DNA from: Petrolisthes cinctipes
Lineage: Eukaryota > Arthropoda > Malacostraca > Decapoda > Porcellanidae
NCBI GenBank assembly: GCA_033782935.1
Contig: JAWQEG010000135.1
Coordinates: 1,986,501-2,050,500 of the forward strand
Direction: 5' to 3'
DNA: 64,000 bases
Shown: positions 38,144 to 52,500 of the stretch, piece after piece
How the letters are laid out: every line of letters starts with the position of its first letter
How positions within the stretch are numbered: position 1 is the stretch's first letter
Translations under genes and position numbers: made by a program
Notes under the pieces: generated by a model
What the model was told of the DNA's origin: nothing
Database searches by the model: none
Seen by the model: only the letters and a program-made list of their open reading frames with translations

Positions 38144-39292
38144 GCATGTTTTTAGCCTATATTTTGAAAATATTCTAGCACTAAGTAGGCATGTACAGAT
38201 TGCTTCTGGGACCCCAAAATATTGAATTTTCGGGTGTTTTGAGCCTGAATTTGAGATATAAACGGGTACAGAAGATACATGCACATATTGACTTTGGGCA
38301 CCAAAAATATCGATTTTCAGCATGTTTTGGGCCTGAATATTGAAAATACTCTAACACGGAGTAGGCATGTACAGATCGCTTCTGGGAACCCAAAATATCG
38401 AATTTTCGGGTGTTTAGGGCCAGAATTTGAGATATAAACGGGTACAGAAGATGCATGCACATATCGACTTTTGTGCACCTAAAAGATCGATTTTCAGTAT
38501 GTTTTTGGCCTGTATTTTGAAAATACTCTATCACGGAGTAGGCATGTACAGATACCTTCTGGGACCTCTAAATATCAAATTTTCGGGTGTTTTGGGACTG
38601 AATTTGAGATATCGACTTTTTGGCACCTAAAAGATCGATTTTTAGCATGTTTTTAGCCTATATTTTGAAAATATTCTAGCACTGAGTAGGCATGTACAGA
38701 TTGCTTCTGGGACCCCAAAATATTGAATTTTCGGATGTTTTGAGCCTGAATTTGAGATATAAACGGGTACAGAAGATACATGCACATATTGACTTTGGGC
38801 ATCTAAAATATCGATTTTCAGCATGTTTTGGGCCTGTATTTTGAAAATACTCTAACACTGAGTAGGCATGTACAGATTGCTTCTGGGACCCCAAAATATC
38901 GAATTTTCGGGTGTTTTGGGACTGAATTTGAGATATCGACTTTTTGGCACCTAAAAGATCGATTTTTAGCATGTTTTTAGCCTATATTATGAAAATATTC
39001 TAGCACTGTGTAGGTATGTACAGATTGCTTCTGGGACCCCAAAATATTGAATTTTCGGGTGTTTCGACCCTGAATTTGAGATATAAACGGGTACAGAAGA
39101 TACATGCACATATTGACTTTGGGCATCTAAGATATCGATTTTCAGCATGTTCTGGGCCTGTATTTTGAAAATACTCTAACACGGAGTAGGCATGTACAGA
39201 TCGCTTCTGGGACCCCTAAATATCGAATTTTCGGGTGTTTTGGGACTGAATTTGAGATATCGACTTTTTGGCACCTAAAAGATCGATTTTTA
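38144..39292 (+). repeat. 1,149-bp cassette (501+324+324), copy 1
   Basis: A trimer (38,144) is followed by two dimers (38,645 and 38,969). Diagnostic changes: TGGGAACCCAAAATATCG and CTATCACGG in the trimer, AAATATCAAATTTTCGGG in its short monomer, TTTTCGGATGTTTTGAG in the first dimer, and GTAGGTATGTACAG, GTGTTTCGACCCTG and ATGTTCTGGGCC in the second. The same ordered set occurs at 45,097, 47,572, 49,517 and 54,947; a copy at 43,270 has only the first 825 bp. Confidence 0.85.
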
Positions 39293-42200
39293 GCATGTTT
39301 TTAGCCTATATTTTGAAAATATTCTAGCACTGAGTAGGCATGTACAGATTGCTTCTGGGACCCCAAAATATTGAATTTTCGGGTGTTTTGAGCCTGAATT
39401 TGAGATATAAACGGGTACAGAAGATACATGCACATATTGACTTTGGGCATCTAAAATATCGATTTTCAGCATGTTTTGGGCCTGTATTTTGAAAATACTT
39501 TAACACTGAGTAGGCATGTACAGATTGCTTCTGGGACCCCAAAATATTGAATTTTCGGGTGTTTTGAGCCTGAATTTGAGATATAAACGGGTACTGAAGA
39601 TGCATGCACATATCGACTTTTGTGCACCTAAAAGATCGATTTTCAGTATGTTTTGAGCATGTATATTGAAAATGCTCTAACACGGAGTAGGCATGTACAG
39701 ATCGCTTCTGGGACCCCTAAATATCGAATTTTCGGGTGTTTTGAGACTGAATTTGAGATATCGACTTTTTGGCACCTAAAATGTCGATTTTTAGCATGTT
39801 TTTAGTCTATATTTTGAAAATATTCTAGCACTGTGTAGGCATGTACAGATTGCTTCTGGGACCCCAAAATACTGAATTTTAGGGTGTTTTGAGCCTGAAT
39901 TTGAGATATAAACGGGTACAGAAGATACATGCACATATTGACTTTGGGCATCTAAAATATCGATTTTCAGCATGTTTTGAGCATGTATTTTGAAAATACT
40001 CTAACACGGAGTAAGCATGTACAGATACCTTCTGGGACCTCTAAATATCGAATTTTCGGGTGTTTTGGGACTGAATTTGAGATATCGATTTTTTGGCACC
40101 TAAAATGTCGATTTTTAGCATGTTTTTAGCCTATATTTTGAAAATATTCTAGCACTGTGTAGGCATGCACAGATTGCTTCTGGGACCCCAAAATATTGAA
40201 TTTTCGGGTGTTTTGAGCCTGAATTTGAGATATAAACGGGTACTGAAGATGCATGCACATATCGACTTTTGTGCACCTAAAAGATCGATTTTCAGTTTGT
40301 TTTGAGCATGTACTTTGAAAATACTCTAACACGGAGTAGGCATGTACAGATCGCTTCTGGGACCCCAAAATATCGAATTTTCGGGTGTTTAGGGCCAGAA
40401 TTTGAGATATAAACGGGTACAGAAGATGCATGCACATATCGACTTTTGGGCACCTAAAAGATCGATTTTCAGTATGTTTTTGGCCTGTATTTTGAAAATA
40501 CTATAACACGGAGTAGGCATGTACAGATACCTTCTGGGACCTCTAAATATCGAATTTTCGGGTGTTTTGGGACTGAATTTGAGATATCGATTTTTTGGCA
40601 CCTAAAATGTCGATTTTTAGCATGTTTTTAGCCTATATTTTGAAAATATTCTAGCACTGTGTAGGCATGTACAGATTGCTTCTGGGACCCCAAAATATTG
40701 AATTTTCGGGTGTTTTGAGCCTGAATTTGAGATATAAACGGGTACAGAAGATATACGCACATATTGACTTTGGGCATCTAAAATATCGATTTTCAGCATG
40801 TTTTGGGCCTGTATTTTGAAAATACTCTAACACTGAGTAGGCATGTACAGATTGCTTCTGGGACCCCAAAATATTGAATTTTCGGGTGTTTTGAGCCTGA
40901 ATTTGAGATATAAACGGGTACTGAAGATGCATGCACATATCGACTTTTGTGCACCTAAAAGATCGATTTTCAGTATGTTTTGAGCATGTATTTTGAAAAT
41001 ACTCTAACACGGAGTAGGCATGTACAGATCGCTTCTGGGACCCCTAAATATCGAATTTTCGGGTGTTTGGGACTCAATTTGAGATATCGATTTTTTGGCA
41101 CCTAAAATGTCGATTTTTAGCATGTTTTTAGCCTATATTTTGAAAATATTCTAGCACTGTGTAGGCATGTACAGATTGCTTCTGGGACCCCAAAATATTG
41201 AATTTTCAGGTGTTTTGAGCCTGAATTTGAGATATAAACGGGTACAGAAGATACATGCACATATTGACTTTGGGCATCTAAAATATCGATTTTCAGCATG
41301 TTTTGGGCCTGTATTTTGAAAATACTCTAACACTGAGTAGGCATGTACAGATGCTTCTGGGACCCCAAAATATTGAATTTTCGGGTGTTTTGAGCCTGAA
41401 TTTGAGATATAAACGGGTACTGAAGATGCATGCACATATCGACTTTTGTGCACCTAAAAGATCGATTTTCAGTATGTTTTTGGCCTGTATTTTGAAAATA
41501 CTCTAACACGGAGTAGGCATGTACAGATACCTTCTGGGACCTCTAAATATCGAATTTTCGGGTGTTTTGGGACTGAATTTGAGATATCGATTTTTTGGCA
41601 CCTAAAATGTCGATTTTCAGCATGTTTTGGGCCTGTATTTTGAAAATACTCTAACACTGAGTAGGCATGTACAGATTGCTTCTGGGACCCCAAAATATTG
41701 AATTTTCGGGTGTTTTGAGCCTGAATTTGAGATATAAACGGGTACAGAAGATACATGCACATATTGACTTTGGGCACCAAAAATATCGATTTTCAGCATG
41801 TTTTGGGCCTGAATTTTGAAAATACTCTAACACGGAGTAGGCATGTACAGATCGCTTCTGGGACCCCAAAATATCGAATTTTCGGGTGTTTAGGGCCAGA
41901 ATTTGAGATATCGACTTTTTGGCACCTAAAAGATCGATTTTTAGCATGTTTTTAGCCTATATTTTGAAAATATTCTAGCACTGAGTAGGCATGTACAGAT
42001 TGCTTCTGGGACCCCAAAATATTGAATTTTCGGGTGTTTTGAGCCTGAATTTGAGGTTTAAACGGGTACAGAAGATACATGCACATATTGACTTTGGGCA
42101 TCTAAAATATCGATTTTCAGTATGTTTTGAGCATGTATTTTGAAAATACTCTAACACGGAGTAGGCATGTACAGATCGCTTCTGGGACCCCTAAATATCG

Positions 42201-43269
42201 AATTATCGGGTGTTTTGGGACTGAATTTGAGATATCGACTTTTTGGCACCTAAAAGATCGATTTTTAGCATGTTTTTAGCCTATATTTTGAAAATATTCT
42301 AGCACTGAGTAGGCATGTACAGATTGCTTCTGGGACCCCAAAATATCGAATTTTCGGGTGTTTTGAGACTGAATTTGAGATATAAACGGGTACAGAAGAT
42401 ACATGCACATATTGACTTTGGGCACCAAAAATATCGATTTTCAGCATGTTTTGGGCCTGAATTTTGAAAATACTCTAACACGGAGTAGGCATGTACAGAT
42501 CGCTTCTGGGACCCCAAAATAACGAAATTTCGGGTGTTTATGGCCAGAATTTGAGATATAAACGGGTACAGAAAATGCATGCACATATCGACTTTTGTGC
42601 ACCTAAAAGATCGATTTTCAGTATGTTTTTGGACTGTATTTTGAAAATACTCTAACACGGAGTAGGCATGTACAGATACCTTCTGGGACCTCTAAATATC
42701 GAATTTTCGGGTGTTTTGGGACTGAATTTGAGATATCGATTTTTTGGCACCTAAAATGTCGATTTTTAGCATGTTTTTAGCCTATATTTTGAAAATATTC
42801 TAGCACTGTGTAGGCATGTACAGATTGCTTCTGGGACCCCAAAATATTGAATTTTCGGGTGTTTTGAGTCTGAATTTGAGATATAAACGGGTACAGAAGA
42901 TACATGCACATATTGACTTTGGGCACCAAAAATATCGATTTTCAGCATGTTTCGGGCCTGAATTTTGAAAATACTCTAACACGGAGTAGGCATGTACAGA
43001 TCGCTTCTGGGACCCCAAAATATCAAATTTTCTGGTGTTTAGGGCCAGAATTTGAGATATAAACGGGTACAGAAGATGCATCCACATATCGACTTTTGGG
43101 CACCTAAAAGATCGATTTTCTGTATGTTTTTGGCCTGTATTTTGAAAATACTCTATCACGGAGTAGGCATGTACAGATACCTTCTGGGACCTCTAAATAT
43201 CGAATTTTCGGGTGTTTTGGGACTGAATTTGAGATATCAACTTTTTGGCACCTAAAAGATCGATTTTTA

Positions 43270-44094
43270 GCATGTTTTTAGCCTATATTTTGAAAATATT
43301 CTAGCACTGAGTAGGCATGTACAGATTGCTTCTGGGACCCCAAAATATTGAATTTTCGGGTGTTTTGAGCCTGAATTTGAGATATAAACGGGTACAGAAG
43401 ATACATGCACATATTGACTTTGGGCACCAAAAATATCGATTTTCAGCATGTTTTGGGCCTGAATTTTGAAAATACTCTAACACGGAGTAGGCATGTACAG
43501 ATCGCTTCTGGGAACCCAAAATATCGAATTTTCGGGTGTTTAGGGCCAGAATTTGAGATATAAACGGGTACAGAAGATGCATGCACATATCGACTTTTGT
43601 GCACCTAAAAGATCGATTTTCAGTATGTTTTTGGCCTGTATTTTGAAAATACTCTATCACGGAGTAGGCATGTACAGATACCTTCTGGGACCTCTAAATA
43701 TCAAATTTTCGGGTGTTTTGGGACTGAATTTGAGATATCGACTTTTTGGCACCTAAAAGATCGATTTTTAGCATGTTTTTAGCCTATATTTTGAAAATAT
43801 TCTAGCACTGAGTAGGCATGTACAGATTGCTTCTGGGACCCCAAAATATTGAATTTTCGGATGTTTTGAGCCTGAATTTGAGATATAAACGGGTACAGAA
43901 GATACATGCACATATTGACTTTGGGCATCTAAAATATCGATTTTCAGCATGTTTTGGGCCTGTATTTTGAAAATACTCTAACACTGAGTAGGCATGTACA
44001 GATTGCTTCTGGGACCCCAAAATATCGAATTTTCGGGTGTTTTGGGACTGAATTTGAGATATCGACTTTTTGGCACCTAAAAGATCGATTTTTA
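43270..44094 (+). repeat. 825-bp cassette copy (501+324), lacking the GTTCTGGG dimer
   Basis: It carries the GGGAACCC, CTATCACGG, AAATATCAAATTTT and CGGATGTTTTGAG markers in the same order as 38,144-38,968, an offset of 5,126. It is followed at 44,095 by an ordinary C1-A-S1 trimer instead of the GTTCTGGG dimer. Its left neighbour (42,769) matches 36,494 at an offset of 6,275. Confidence 0.8.
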
Positions 44095-44595
44095 GCATGT
44101 TTTTAGCCTATATTTTGAAAATATTCTAGCACTGTGTAGGCATGTACAGATTGCTTCTGGGACCCCAAAATATTGAATTTTCGGGTGTTTTGAGCCTGAA
44201 TTTGAGATATAAACGGGTACAGAAGATACATGCACATATTGACTTTGGGCATCTAAAATATCGATTTTCAGCATGTTTTGGGCCTGTATTTTGAAAATAC
44301 TCTAACACTGAGTAGGCATGTACAGATTGCTTCTGGGACCCCAAAATATTGAATTTTCGGGTGTTTTGAGCCTGAATTTGAGATATAAACGGGTACTGAA
44401 GATGCATGCACCTATCGACTTTTGTGCACCTAAAAGATCGATTTTCAGTATGTTTTGAGCATGTATTTTGAAAATACTCTAACACGGAGTAGGCATGTAC
44501 AGATCGCTTCTGGGACCCCTAAATATTGAATTTTCGGGTGTTTTGGGACTGAATTTGAGATATCGACTTTTTGGCACCTAAAAGATCGATTTTTA

Positions 44596-47500
44596 GCATG
44601 TTTTTAGCCTATATTTTGAAAATATTCTAGCACTGAGTAGGCATGTACAGATTGCTTCTGGGACCCGAAAATATTGAATTTTCGGGTGTTTTGAGCCTGA
44701 ATTTGAGATATAAACGGGTACAGAAGATACATGCACATATTGACTTTGGGCACCAAAAATATCGATTTTCAGCATGTTTTGGGCCTGAATTTTGAAAATA
44801 CTCTAACATGGAGTAGGCATGTACAGATCGCTTCTGGGACCCCAAAATATCGAATTTTCTGGTGTTTAGGGCCAGAATTTGAGATATAAACGGGTACAGA
44901 AGATGCATGCACATATCGACTTTTGGGCACCTAAAAGATCGATTTTCTGTATGTTTTTGGCCTGTATTTTGAAAATACTCTATCACGGAGTAGGCATGTA
45001 CAGATACCTTCTGGGACTTCTAAATATCGAATTTTCGGGTGTTTTGGGACTGAATTTGAGATATCAACTTTTTGGCACCTAAAAGATCGATTTTTAGCAT
45101 GTTTTTAGCCTATATTTTGAAAATATTCTAGCACTGAGTAGGCATGTACAGATTGCTTCTGGGACCCCAAAATATTGAATTTTCGGGTGTTTTGAGCCTG
45201 AATTTGAGATATAAACGGGTACAGAAGATACATGCACATATTGACTTTGGGCACCAAAAATATCGATTTTCAGCATGTTTTGGGCCTGAATATTGAAAAT
45301 ACTCTAACACGGAGTAGGCATGTACAGATCGCTTCTGGGAACCCAAAATATCGAATTTTCGGGTGTTTAGGGCCAGAATTTGAGATATAAACGGGTACAG
45401 AAGATGCATGCACATATCGACTTTTGTGCACCTAAAAGATCGATTTTCAGTATGTTTTTGGCCTGTATTTTGAAAATACTCTATCACGGAGTAGGCATGT
45501 ACAGATACCTTCTGGGACCTCTAAATATCAAATTTTCGGGTGTTTTGGGACTGAATTTGAGATATCGACTTTTTGGCACCTAAAAGATCGATTTTTAGCA
45601 TGTTTTTAGCCTATATTTTGAAAATATTCTAGCACTGAGTAGGCATGTACAGATTGCTTCTGGGACCCCAAAATATTGAATTTTCGGATGTTTTGAGCCT
45701 GAATTTGAGATATAAACGGGTACAGAAGATACATGCACATATTGACTTTGGGCATCTAAAATATCGATTTTCAGCATGTTTTGGGCCTGTATTTTGAAAA
45801 TACTCTAACACTGAGTAGGCATGTACAGATTGCTTCTGGGACCCCAAAATATCGAATTTTCGGGTGTTTTGGGACTGAATTTGAGATATCGACTTTTTGG
45901 CACCTAAAAGATCGATTTTTAGCATGTTTTTAGCCTATATTATGAAAATATTCTAGCACTGTGTAGGTATGTACAGATTGCTTCTGGGACCCCAAAATAT
46001 TGAATTTTCGGGTGTTTCGACCCTGAATTTGAGATATAAACGGGTACAGAAGATACATGCACATATTGACTTTGGGCATCTAAAATATCGATTTTCAGCA
46101 TGTTCTGGGCCTGTATTTTGAAAATACTCTAACACGGAGTAGGCATGTACAGATCGCTTCTGGGACCACTAAATATCGAATTTTCGGGTGTTTTGGGACT
46201 GAATTTGAGATATCGACTTTTTGGCACCTAAAAGATCGATTTTTAGCATGTTTTTAGCCTATATTTTGAAAATATTCTAGCACTGAGTAGGCATGTACAG
46301 ATTGCTTCTGGGACCCCAAAATATCGAATTTTCGGGTGTTTTGGGACTGAATTTGAGATATCGACTTTTTGGCACCTAAAAGATCGATTTTTAGCATGTT
46401 TTTAGCCTATATTTTGAAAATATTCTAGCACTGTGTAGGCATGTACAGATTGCTTCTGGGACCCCAAAATATTGAATTTTCGGGTGTTTTGAGCCTGAAT
46501 TTGAGATATAAACGGGTACAGAAGATACATGCACATATTGACTTTGGGCACCAAAAATATCGATTTTCAGCATGTTTTGGGCCTGAATTTTGAAAATACT
46601 CTAACACGGAGTAGGCATGTACAGATCGCTTCTGGGAACCCAAAATATCGAATTTTCGGGTGTTTTGGGACTGAATTTGAGATATCGACTTTTTGGCACC
46701 TAAAAGATCGATTTTTAGCATGTTTTTAGCCTATATTTTGAAAATATTCTAGCACTGTGTAGGCATGTACAGATTGCTTCTGGGACCCCAAAATATTGAA
46801 TTTTCGGGTGTTTTGAGCCTGAATTTGAGATTTAAACGGGTACAGAAGATACATGCACATATTGACTTTGGGCATCTAAAATATCGATTTTCAGCATGTT
46901 TTGGGCCTGTATTTTGAAAATACTCTAACACTGAGTAGGCATGTACAGATTGCTTCTGGGACCCCAAAATATTGAATTTTCGGGTGTTTTGAGCCTGAAT
47001 TTGAGATATAAACGGGTACTGAAGATGCATGCACCTATCGACTTTTGTGCACCTAAAAGATCGATTTTCAGTATGTTTTGAGCATGTATTTTGAAAATAC
47101 TCTAACACTGAGTAGGCATGTACAGATTGCTTCTGGGACCCGAAAATATTGAATTTTCGGGTGTTTTGAGCCTGAATTTGAGATATAAACGGGTACAGAA
47201 GATACATGCACATATTGACTTTGGGCACCAAAAATATCGATTTTCAGCATGTTTTGGGCCTGAATTTTGAAAATACTCTAACATGGAGTAGGCATGTACA
47301 GATCGCTTCTGGGACCCCAAAATATCGAATTTTCTGGTGTTTAGGGACAGAATTTGAGATATAAACGGGTACAGAAGATGCATGCACATATCGACTTTTG
47401 GGCACCAAAAAGATCGATTTTCTGTATGTTTTTGGCCTGTATTTTGAAAATACTCTATCACGGAGTAGGCATGTACAGATACCTTCTGGGACCTCTAAAT

Positions 47501-48720
47501 ATCGAATTTTCGGGTGTTTTGGGACTGAATTTGAGATATCAACTTTTTGGCACCTAAAAGATCGATTTTTAGCATGTTTTTAGCCTATATTTTGAAAATA
47601 TTCTAGCACTGAGTAGGCATGTACAGATTGCTTCTGGGACCCCAAAATATTGAATTTTCGGGTGTTTTGAGCCTGAATTTGAGATATAAACGGGTACAGA
47701 AGATACATGCACATATTGACTTTGGGCACCAAAAATATCGATTTTCAGCATGTTTTGGGCCTGAATATTGAAAATACTCTAACACGGAGTAGGCATGTAC
47801 AGATCGCTTCTGGGAACCCAAAATATCGAATTTTCGGGTGTTTAGGGCCAGAATTTGAGATATAAACGGGTACAGAAGATGCATGCACATATCGACTTTT
47901 GTGCACCTAAAAGATCGATTTTCAGTATGTTTTTGGCCTGTATTTTGAAAATACTCTATCACGGAGTAGGCATGTACAGATACCTTCTGGGACCTCTAAA
48001 TATCAAATTTTCGGGTGTTTTGGGACTGAATTTGAGATATCGACTTTTTGGCACCTAAAAGATCGATTTTTAGCATGTTTTTAGCCTATATTTTGAAAAT
48101 ATTCTAGCACTGAGTAGGCATGTACAGATTGCTTCTGGGACCCCAAAATATTGAATTTTCGGATGTTTTGAGCCTGAATTTGAGATATAAACGGGTACAG
48201 AAGATACATGCACATATTGACTTTGGGCATCTAAAATATCGATTTTCAGCATGTTTTGGGCCTGTATTTTGAAAATACTCTAACACTGAGTAGGCATGTA
48301 CAGATTGCTTCTGGGACCCCAAAATATCGAATTTTCGGGTGTTTTGGGACTGAATTTGAGATATCGACTTTTTGGCACCTAAAAGATCGATTTTTAGCAT
48401 GTTTTTAGCCTATATTATGAAAATATTCTAGCACTGTGTAGGTATGTACAGATTGCTTCTGGGACCCCAAAATATTGAATTTTCGGGTGTTTCGACCCTG
48501 AATTTGAGATATAAACGGGTACAGAAGATACATGCACATATTGACTTTGGGCATCTAAGATATCGATTTTCAGCATGTTCTGGGCCTGTATTTTGAAAAT
48601 ACTCTAACACTGAGTAGGCATGTACAGATTGCTTCTGGGACCCCAAAATATCGAATTTTCGGGTGTTTTGGGACTGAATTTGAGATATCGACTTTTTGGC
48701 ACCTAAAAGATCGATTTTTA
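44596..48720 (+). repeat. 2,475-bp direct duplication containing two cassette copies
   Basis: Positions 44,596-46,245 match 47,071-48,720 at a constant offset of 2,475. Shared singletons include GGACCCGAAAATATTG, AACATGGAGTAGG and TTTTCTGGTGTTTAGGG. Each copy contains the 1,149-bp cassette (45,097 and 47,572). Between them, 46,246-47,070 holds a 148-bp unit, a 324-bp dimer and a 353-bp pair of long monomers with no short one. Confidence 0.82.
46246..46393 (+). repeat. Single 148-bp unit lacking any full long monomer
   Basis: The unit begins as a C monomer (TTTTTAGCCTATATTTTG and GCACTGAGTAGG) and ends as a short monomer (TTTTGGGACTG, then GACTTTTTGGCACC). The next C start follows only 148 bp later. 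An equivalent unit is at 49,045-49,192. It is the smallest step of the unit ladder, with all full-length long monomers lost. Confidence 0.82.
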
Positions 48721-49044
48721 GCATGTTTTTAGCCTATATTATGAAAATATTCTAGCACTGTGTAGGTATGTACAGATTGCTTCTGGGACCCCAAAATATT
48801 GAATTTTCGGGTGTTTCGACCCTGAATTTGAGATATAAACGGGTACAGAAGATACATGCACATATTGACTTTGGGCATCTAAAATATCGATTTTCAGCAT
48901 GTTCTGGGCCTGTATTTTGAAAATACTCTAACACGGAGTAGGCATGTACAGATCGCTTCTAAGACCACTAAATATCGAATTTTCGGGTGTTTTGGGACTG
49001 AATTTGAGATATCGACTTTTTGGCACCTAAAAGATCGATTTTTA
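48397..49044 (+). repeat. Tandem pair of GTTCTGGG-type 324-bp dimers
   Basis: Dimers 48,397-48,720 and 48,721-49,044 both have GTAGGTATGTACAG, GTGTTTCGACCCTG and ATGTTCTGGGCC. The first reads ATCTAAGATATCG and the second ATCTAAAATATCG, so they are not an exact duplicate. The pair exists only here; other cassettes have one such dimer. The extra 324 bp explains why the offset grows from 2,475 to 2,799 downstream. Confidence 0.8.
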
Positions 49045-49516
49045 GCATGTTTTTAGCCTATATTTTGAAAATATTCTAGCACTGAGTAGGCATGTACAGA
49101 TTGCTTCTGGGACCCCAAAATATCGAATTTTCGGGTGTTTTGGGACTGAATTTGAGATATCGACTTTTTGGCACCTAAAAGATCGATTTTTAGCATGTTT
49201 TTAGCCTATATTTTGAAAATATTCTAGCACTGTGTAGGCATGTACAGATTGCTTCTGGGACCCCAAAATATTGAATTTTCGGGTGTTTTGAGCCTGAATT
49301 TGAGATATAAACGGGTACAGAAGATACATGCACATATTGACTTTGGGCACCAAAAATATCGATTTTCAGCATGTTTTGGGCCTGAATTTTGAAAATACTC
49401 TAACACGGAGTAGGCATGTACAGATCGCTTCTGGGAACCCAAAATATCGAATTTTCGGGTGTTTTGGGACTGAATTTGAGATATCGACTTTTTGGCACCT
49501 AAAAGATCGATTTTTA

Positions 49517-52500
49517 GCATGTTTTTAGCCTATATTTTGAAAATATTCTAGCACTGTGTAGGCATGTACAGATTGCTTCTGGGACCCCAAAATATTGAAT
49601 TTTCGGGTGTTTTGAGCCTGAATTTGAGATTTAAACGGGTACAGAAGATACATGCACATATTGACTTTGGGCACCAAAAATATCGATTTTCAGCATGTTT
49701 TGGGCCTGAATATTGAAAATACTCTAACACGGAGTAGGCATGTACAGATCGCTTCTGGGAACCCAAAATATCGAATTTTCGGGTGTTTAGGGCCAGAATT
49801 TGAGATATAAACGGGTACAGAAGATGCATGCACATATCGACTTTTGTGCACCTAAAAGATCGATTTTCAGTATGTTTTTGGCCTGTATTTTGAAAATACT
49901 CTATCACGGAGTAGGCATGTACAGATACCTTCTGGGACCTCTAAATATCAAATTTTCGGGTGTTTTGGGACTGAATTTGAGATATCGACTTTTTGGCACC
50001 TAAAAGATCGATTTTTAGCATGTTTTTAGCCTATATTTTGAAAATATTCTAGCACTGAGTAGGCATGTACAGATTGCTTCTGGGACCCCAAAATATTGAA
50101 TTTTCGGATGTTTTGAGCCTGAATTTGAGATATAAACGGGTACAGAAGATACATGCACATATTGACTTTGGGCATCTAAAATATCGATTTTCAGCATGTT
50201 TTGGGCCTGTATTTTGAAAATACTCTAACACTGAGTAGGCATGTACAGATTGCTTCTGGGACCCCAAAATATCGAATTTTCGGGTGTTTTGGGACTGAAT
50301 TTGAGATATCGACTTTTTGGCACCTAAAAGATCGATTTTTAGCATGTTTTTAGCCTATATTATGAAAATATTCTAGCACTGTGTAGGTATGTACAGATTG
50401 CTTCTGGGACCCCAAAATATTGAATTTTCGGGTGTTTCGACCCTGAATTTGAGATATAAACGGGTACAGAAGATACATGCACATATTGACTTTGGGCATC
50501 TAAGATATCGATTTTCAGCATGTTCTGGGCCTGTATTTTGAAAATACTCTAACACGGAGTAGGCATGTACAGATCGCTTCTGGGACCCCTAAATATCGAA
50601 TTTTCGGGTGTTTTGGGACTGAATTTGAGATATCGACTTTTTGGCACCTAAAAGATCGATTTTTAGCATGTTTTTAGCCTATATTTTGAAAATATTCTAG
50701 CACTGAGTAGGCATGTACAGATTGCTTCTGGGACCCCAAAATATTGAATTTTCGGGTGTTTTGAGCCTGAATTTGAGATATAAACGGGTACAGAAGATAC
50801 ATGCACATATTGACTTTGGGCATCTAAAATATCGATTTTCAGCATGTTTTGGGCCTGTATTTTGAAAATACTTTAACACTGAGTAGGCATGTACAGATTG
50901 CTTCTGGGACCCCAAAATATTGAATTTTCGGATGTTTTGAGCCTGAATTTGAGATATAAACGGGTACTGAAGATGCATGCACATATCGACTTTTGTGCAC
51001 CTAAAAGATCGATTTTCAGTATGTTTTGAGCATGTATATTGAAAATACTCTAACACGGAGTAGGCATGTACAGATCGCTTCTGGGACCCCTAAATATCGA
51101 ATTTTCGGGTGTTTTGAGACTGAATTTGAGATATCGACTTTTTGGCACCTAAAATGTCGATTTTTAGCATGTTTTTAGTCTATATTTTGAAAATATTCTA
51201 GCACTGTGTAGGCATGTACAGATTGCTTCTGGGACCCCAAAATACTGAATTTTAGGGTGTTTTGAGCCTGAATTTGAGATATAAACGGGTACAGAAGATA
51301 CATGCACATATTGACTTTGGGCATCTAAAATATCGATTTTCAGCATGTTTTGAGCATGTATTTTGAAAATACTCTAACACGGAGTAAGCATGTACAGATA
51401 CCTTCTGGGACCTCTAAATATCGAATTTTCGGGTGTTTTGGGACTGAATTTGAGATATCGATTTTTTGGCACCTAAAATGTCGATTTTTAGCATGTTTTT
51501 AGCCTATATTTTGAAAATATTCTAGCACTGTGTAGGCATGCACAGATTGCTTCTGGGACCCCAAAATATTGAATTTTCGGGTGTTTTGAGCCTGAATTTG
51601 AGATATAAACGGGTACTGAAGATGCATGCACATATCGACTTTTGTGCACCTAAAAGATCGATTTTCAGTTTGTTTTGAGCATGTACTTTGAAAATACTCT
51701 AACACGGAGTAGGCATGTACAGATCGCTTCTGGGACCCCTAAATATCGAATTTTCGGGTGTTTTGGGACTGAATTTGAGATATCGACTTTTTGGCACCTA
51801 AAAGATCGATTTTTAGCATGTTTTTAGCCTATATTTTGAAAATATTCTAGCACTGTACAGATTGCTTCTGGGACCCCAAAATATTGAATTTTCGGGTGTT
51901 TTGAGCCTGAATTTGAGATATAAACGGGTACAGAAGATACATGCACATATTGACTTTGGGCACCAAAAATATCGATTTTCAGCATGTTTTGGGCCTGAAT
52001 TTTGAAAATACTCTAACACGGAGTAGGCATGTACAGATCGCTTCTGGGACCCCAAAATATCGAATTTTCGGGTGTTTAGGGCCAGAATTTGAGATATAAA
52101 CGGGTACAGAAGATGCATGCACATATCGACTTTTGGGCACCTAAAAGATCGATTTTCAGTATGTTTTTGGCCTGTATTTTGAAAATACTATAACACGGAG
52201 TAGGCATGTACAGATACCTTCTGGGACCTCTAAATATCGAATTTTCGGGTGTTTTGGGACTGAATTTGAGATATCGATTTTTTGGCACCTAAAATGTCGA
52301 TTTTTAGCATGTTTTTAGCCTATATTTTGAAAATATTCTAGCACTGTGTAGGCATGTACAGATTGCTTCTGGGACCCCAAAATATTGAATTTTCGGGTGT
52401 TTTGAGCCTGAATTTGAGATATAAACGGGTACAGAAGATATATGCACATATTGACTTTGGGCATCTAAAATATCGATTTTCAGCATGTTTTGGGCCTGTA

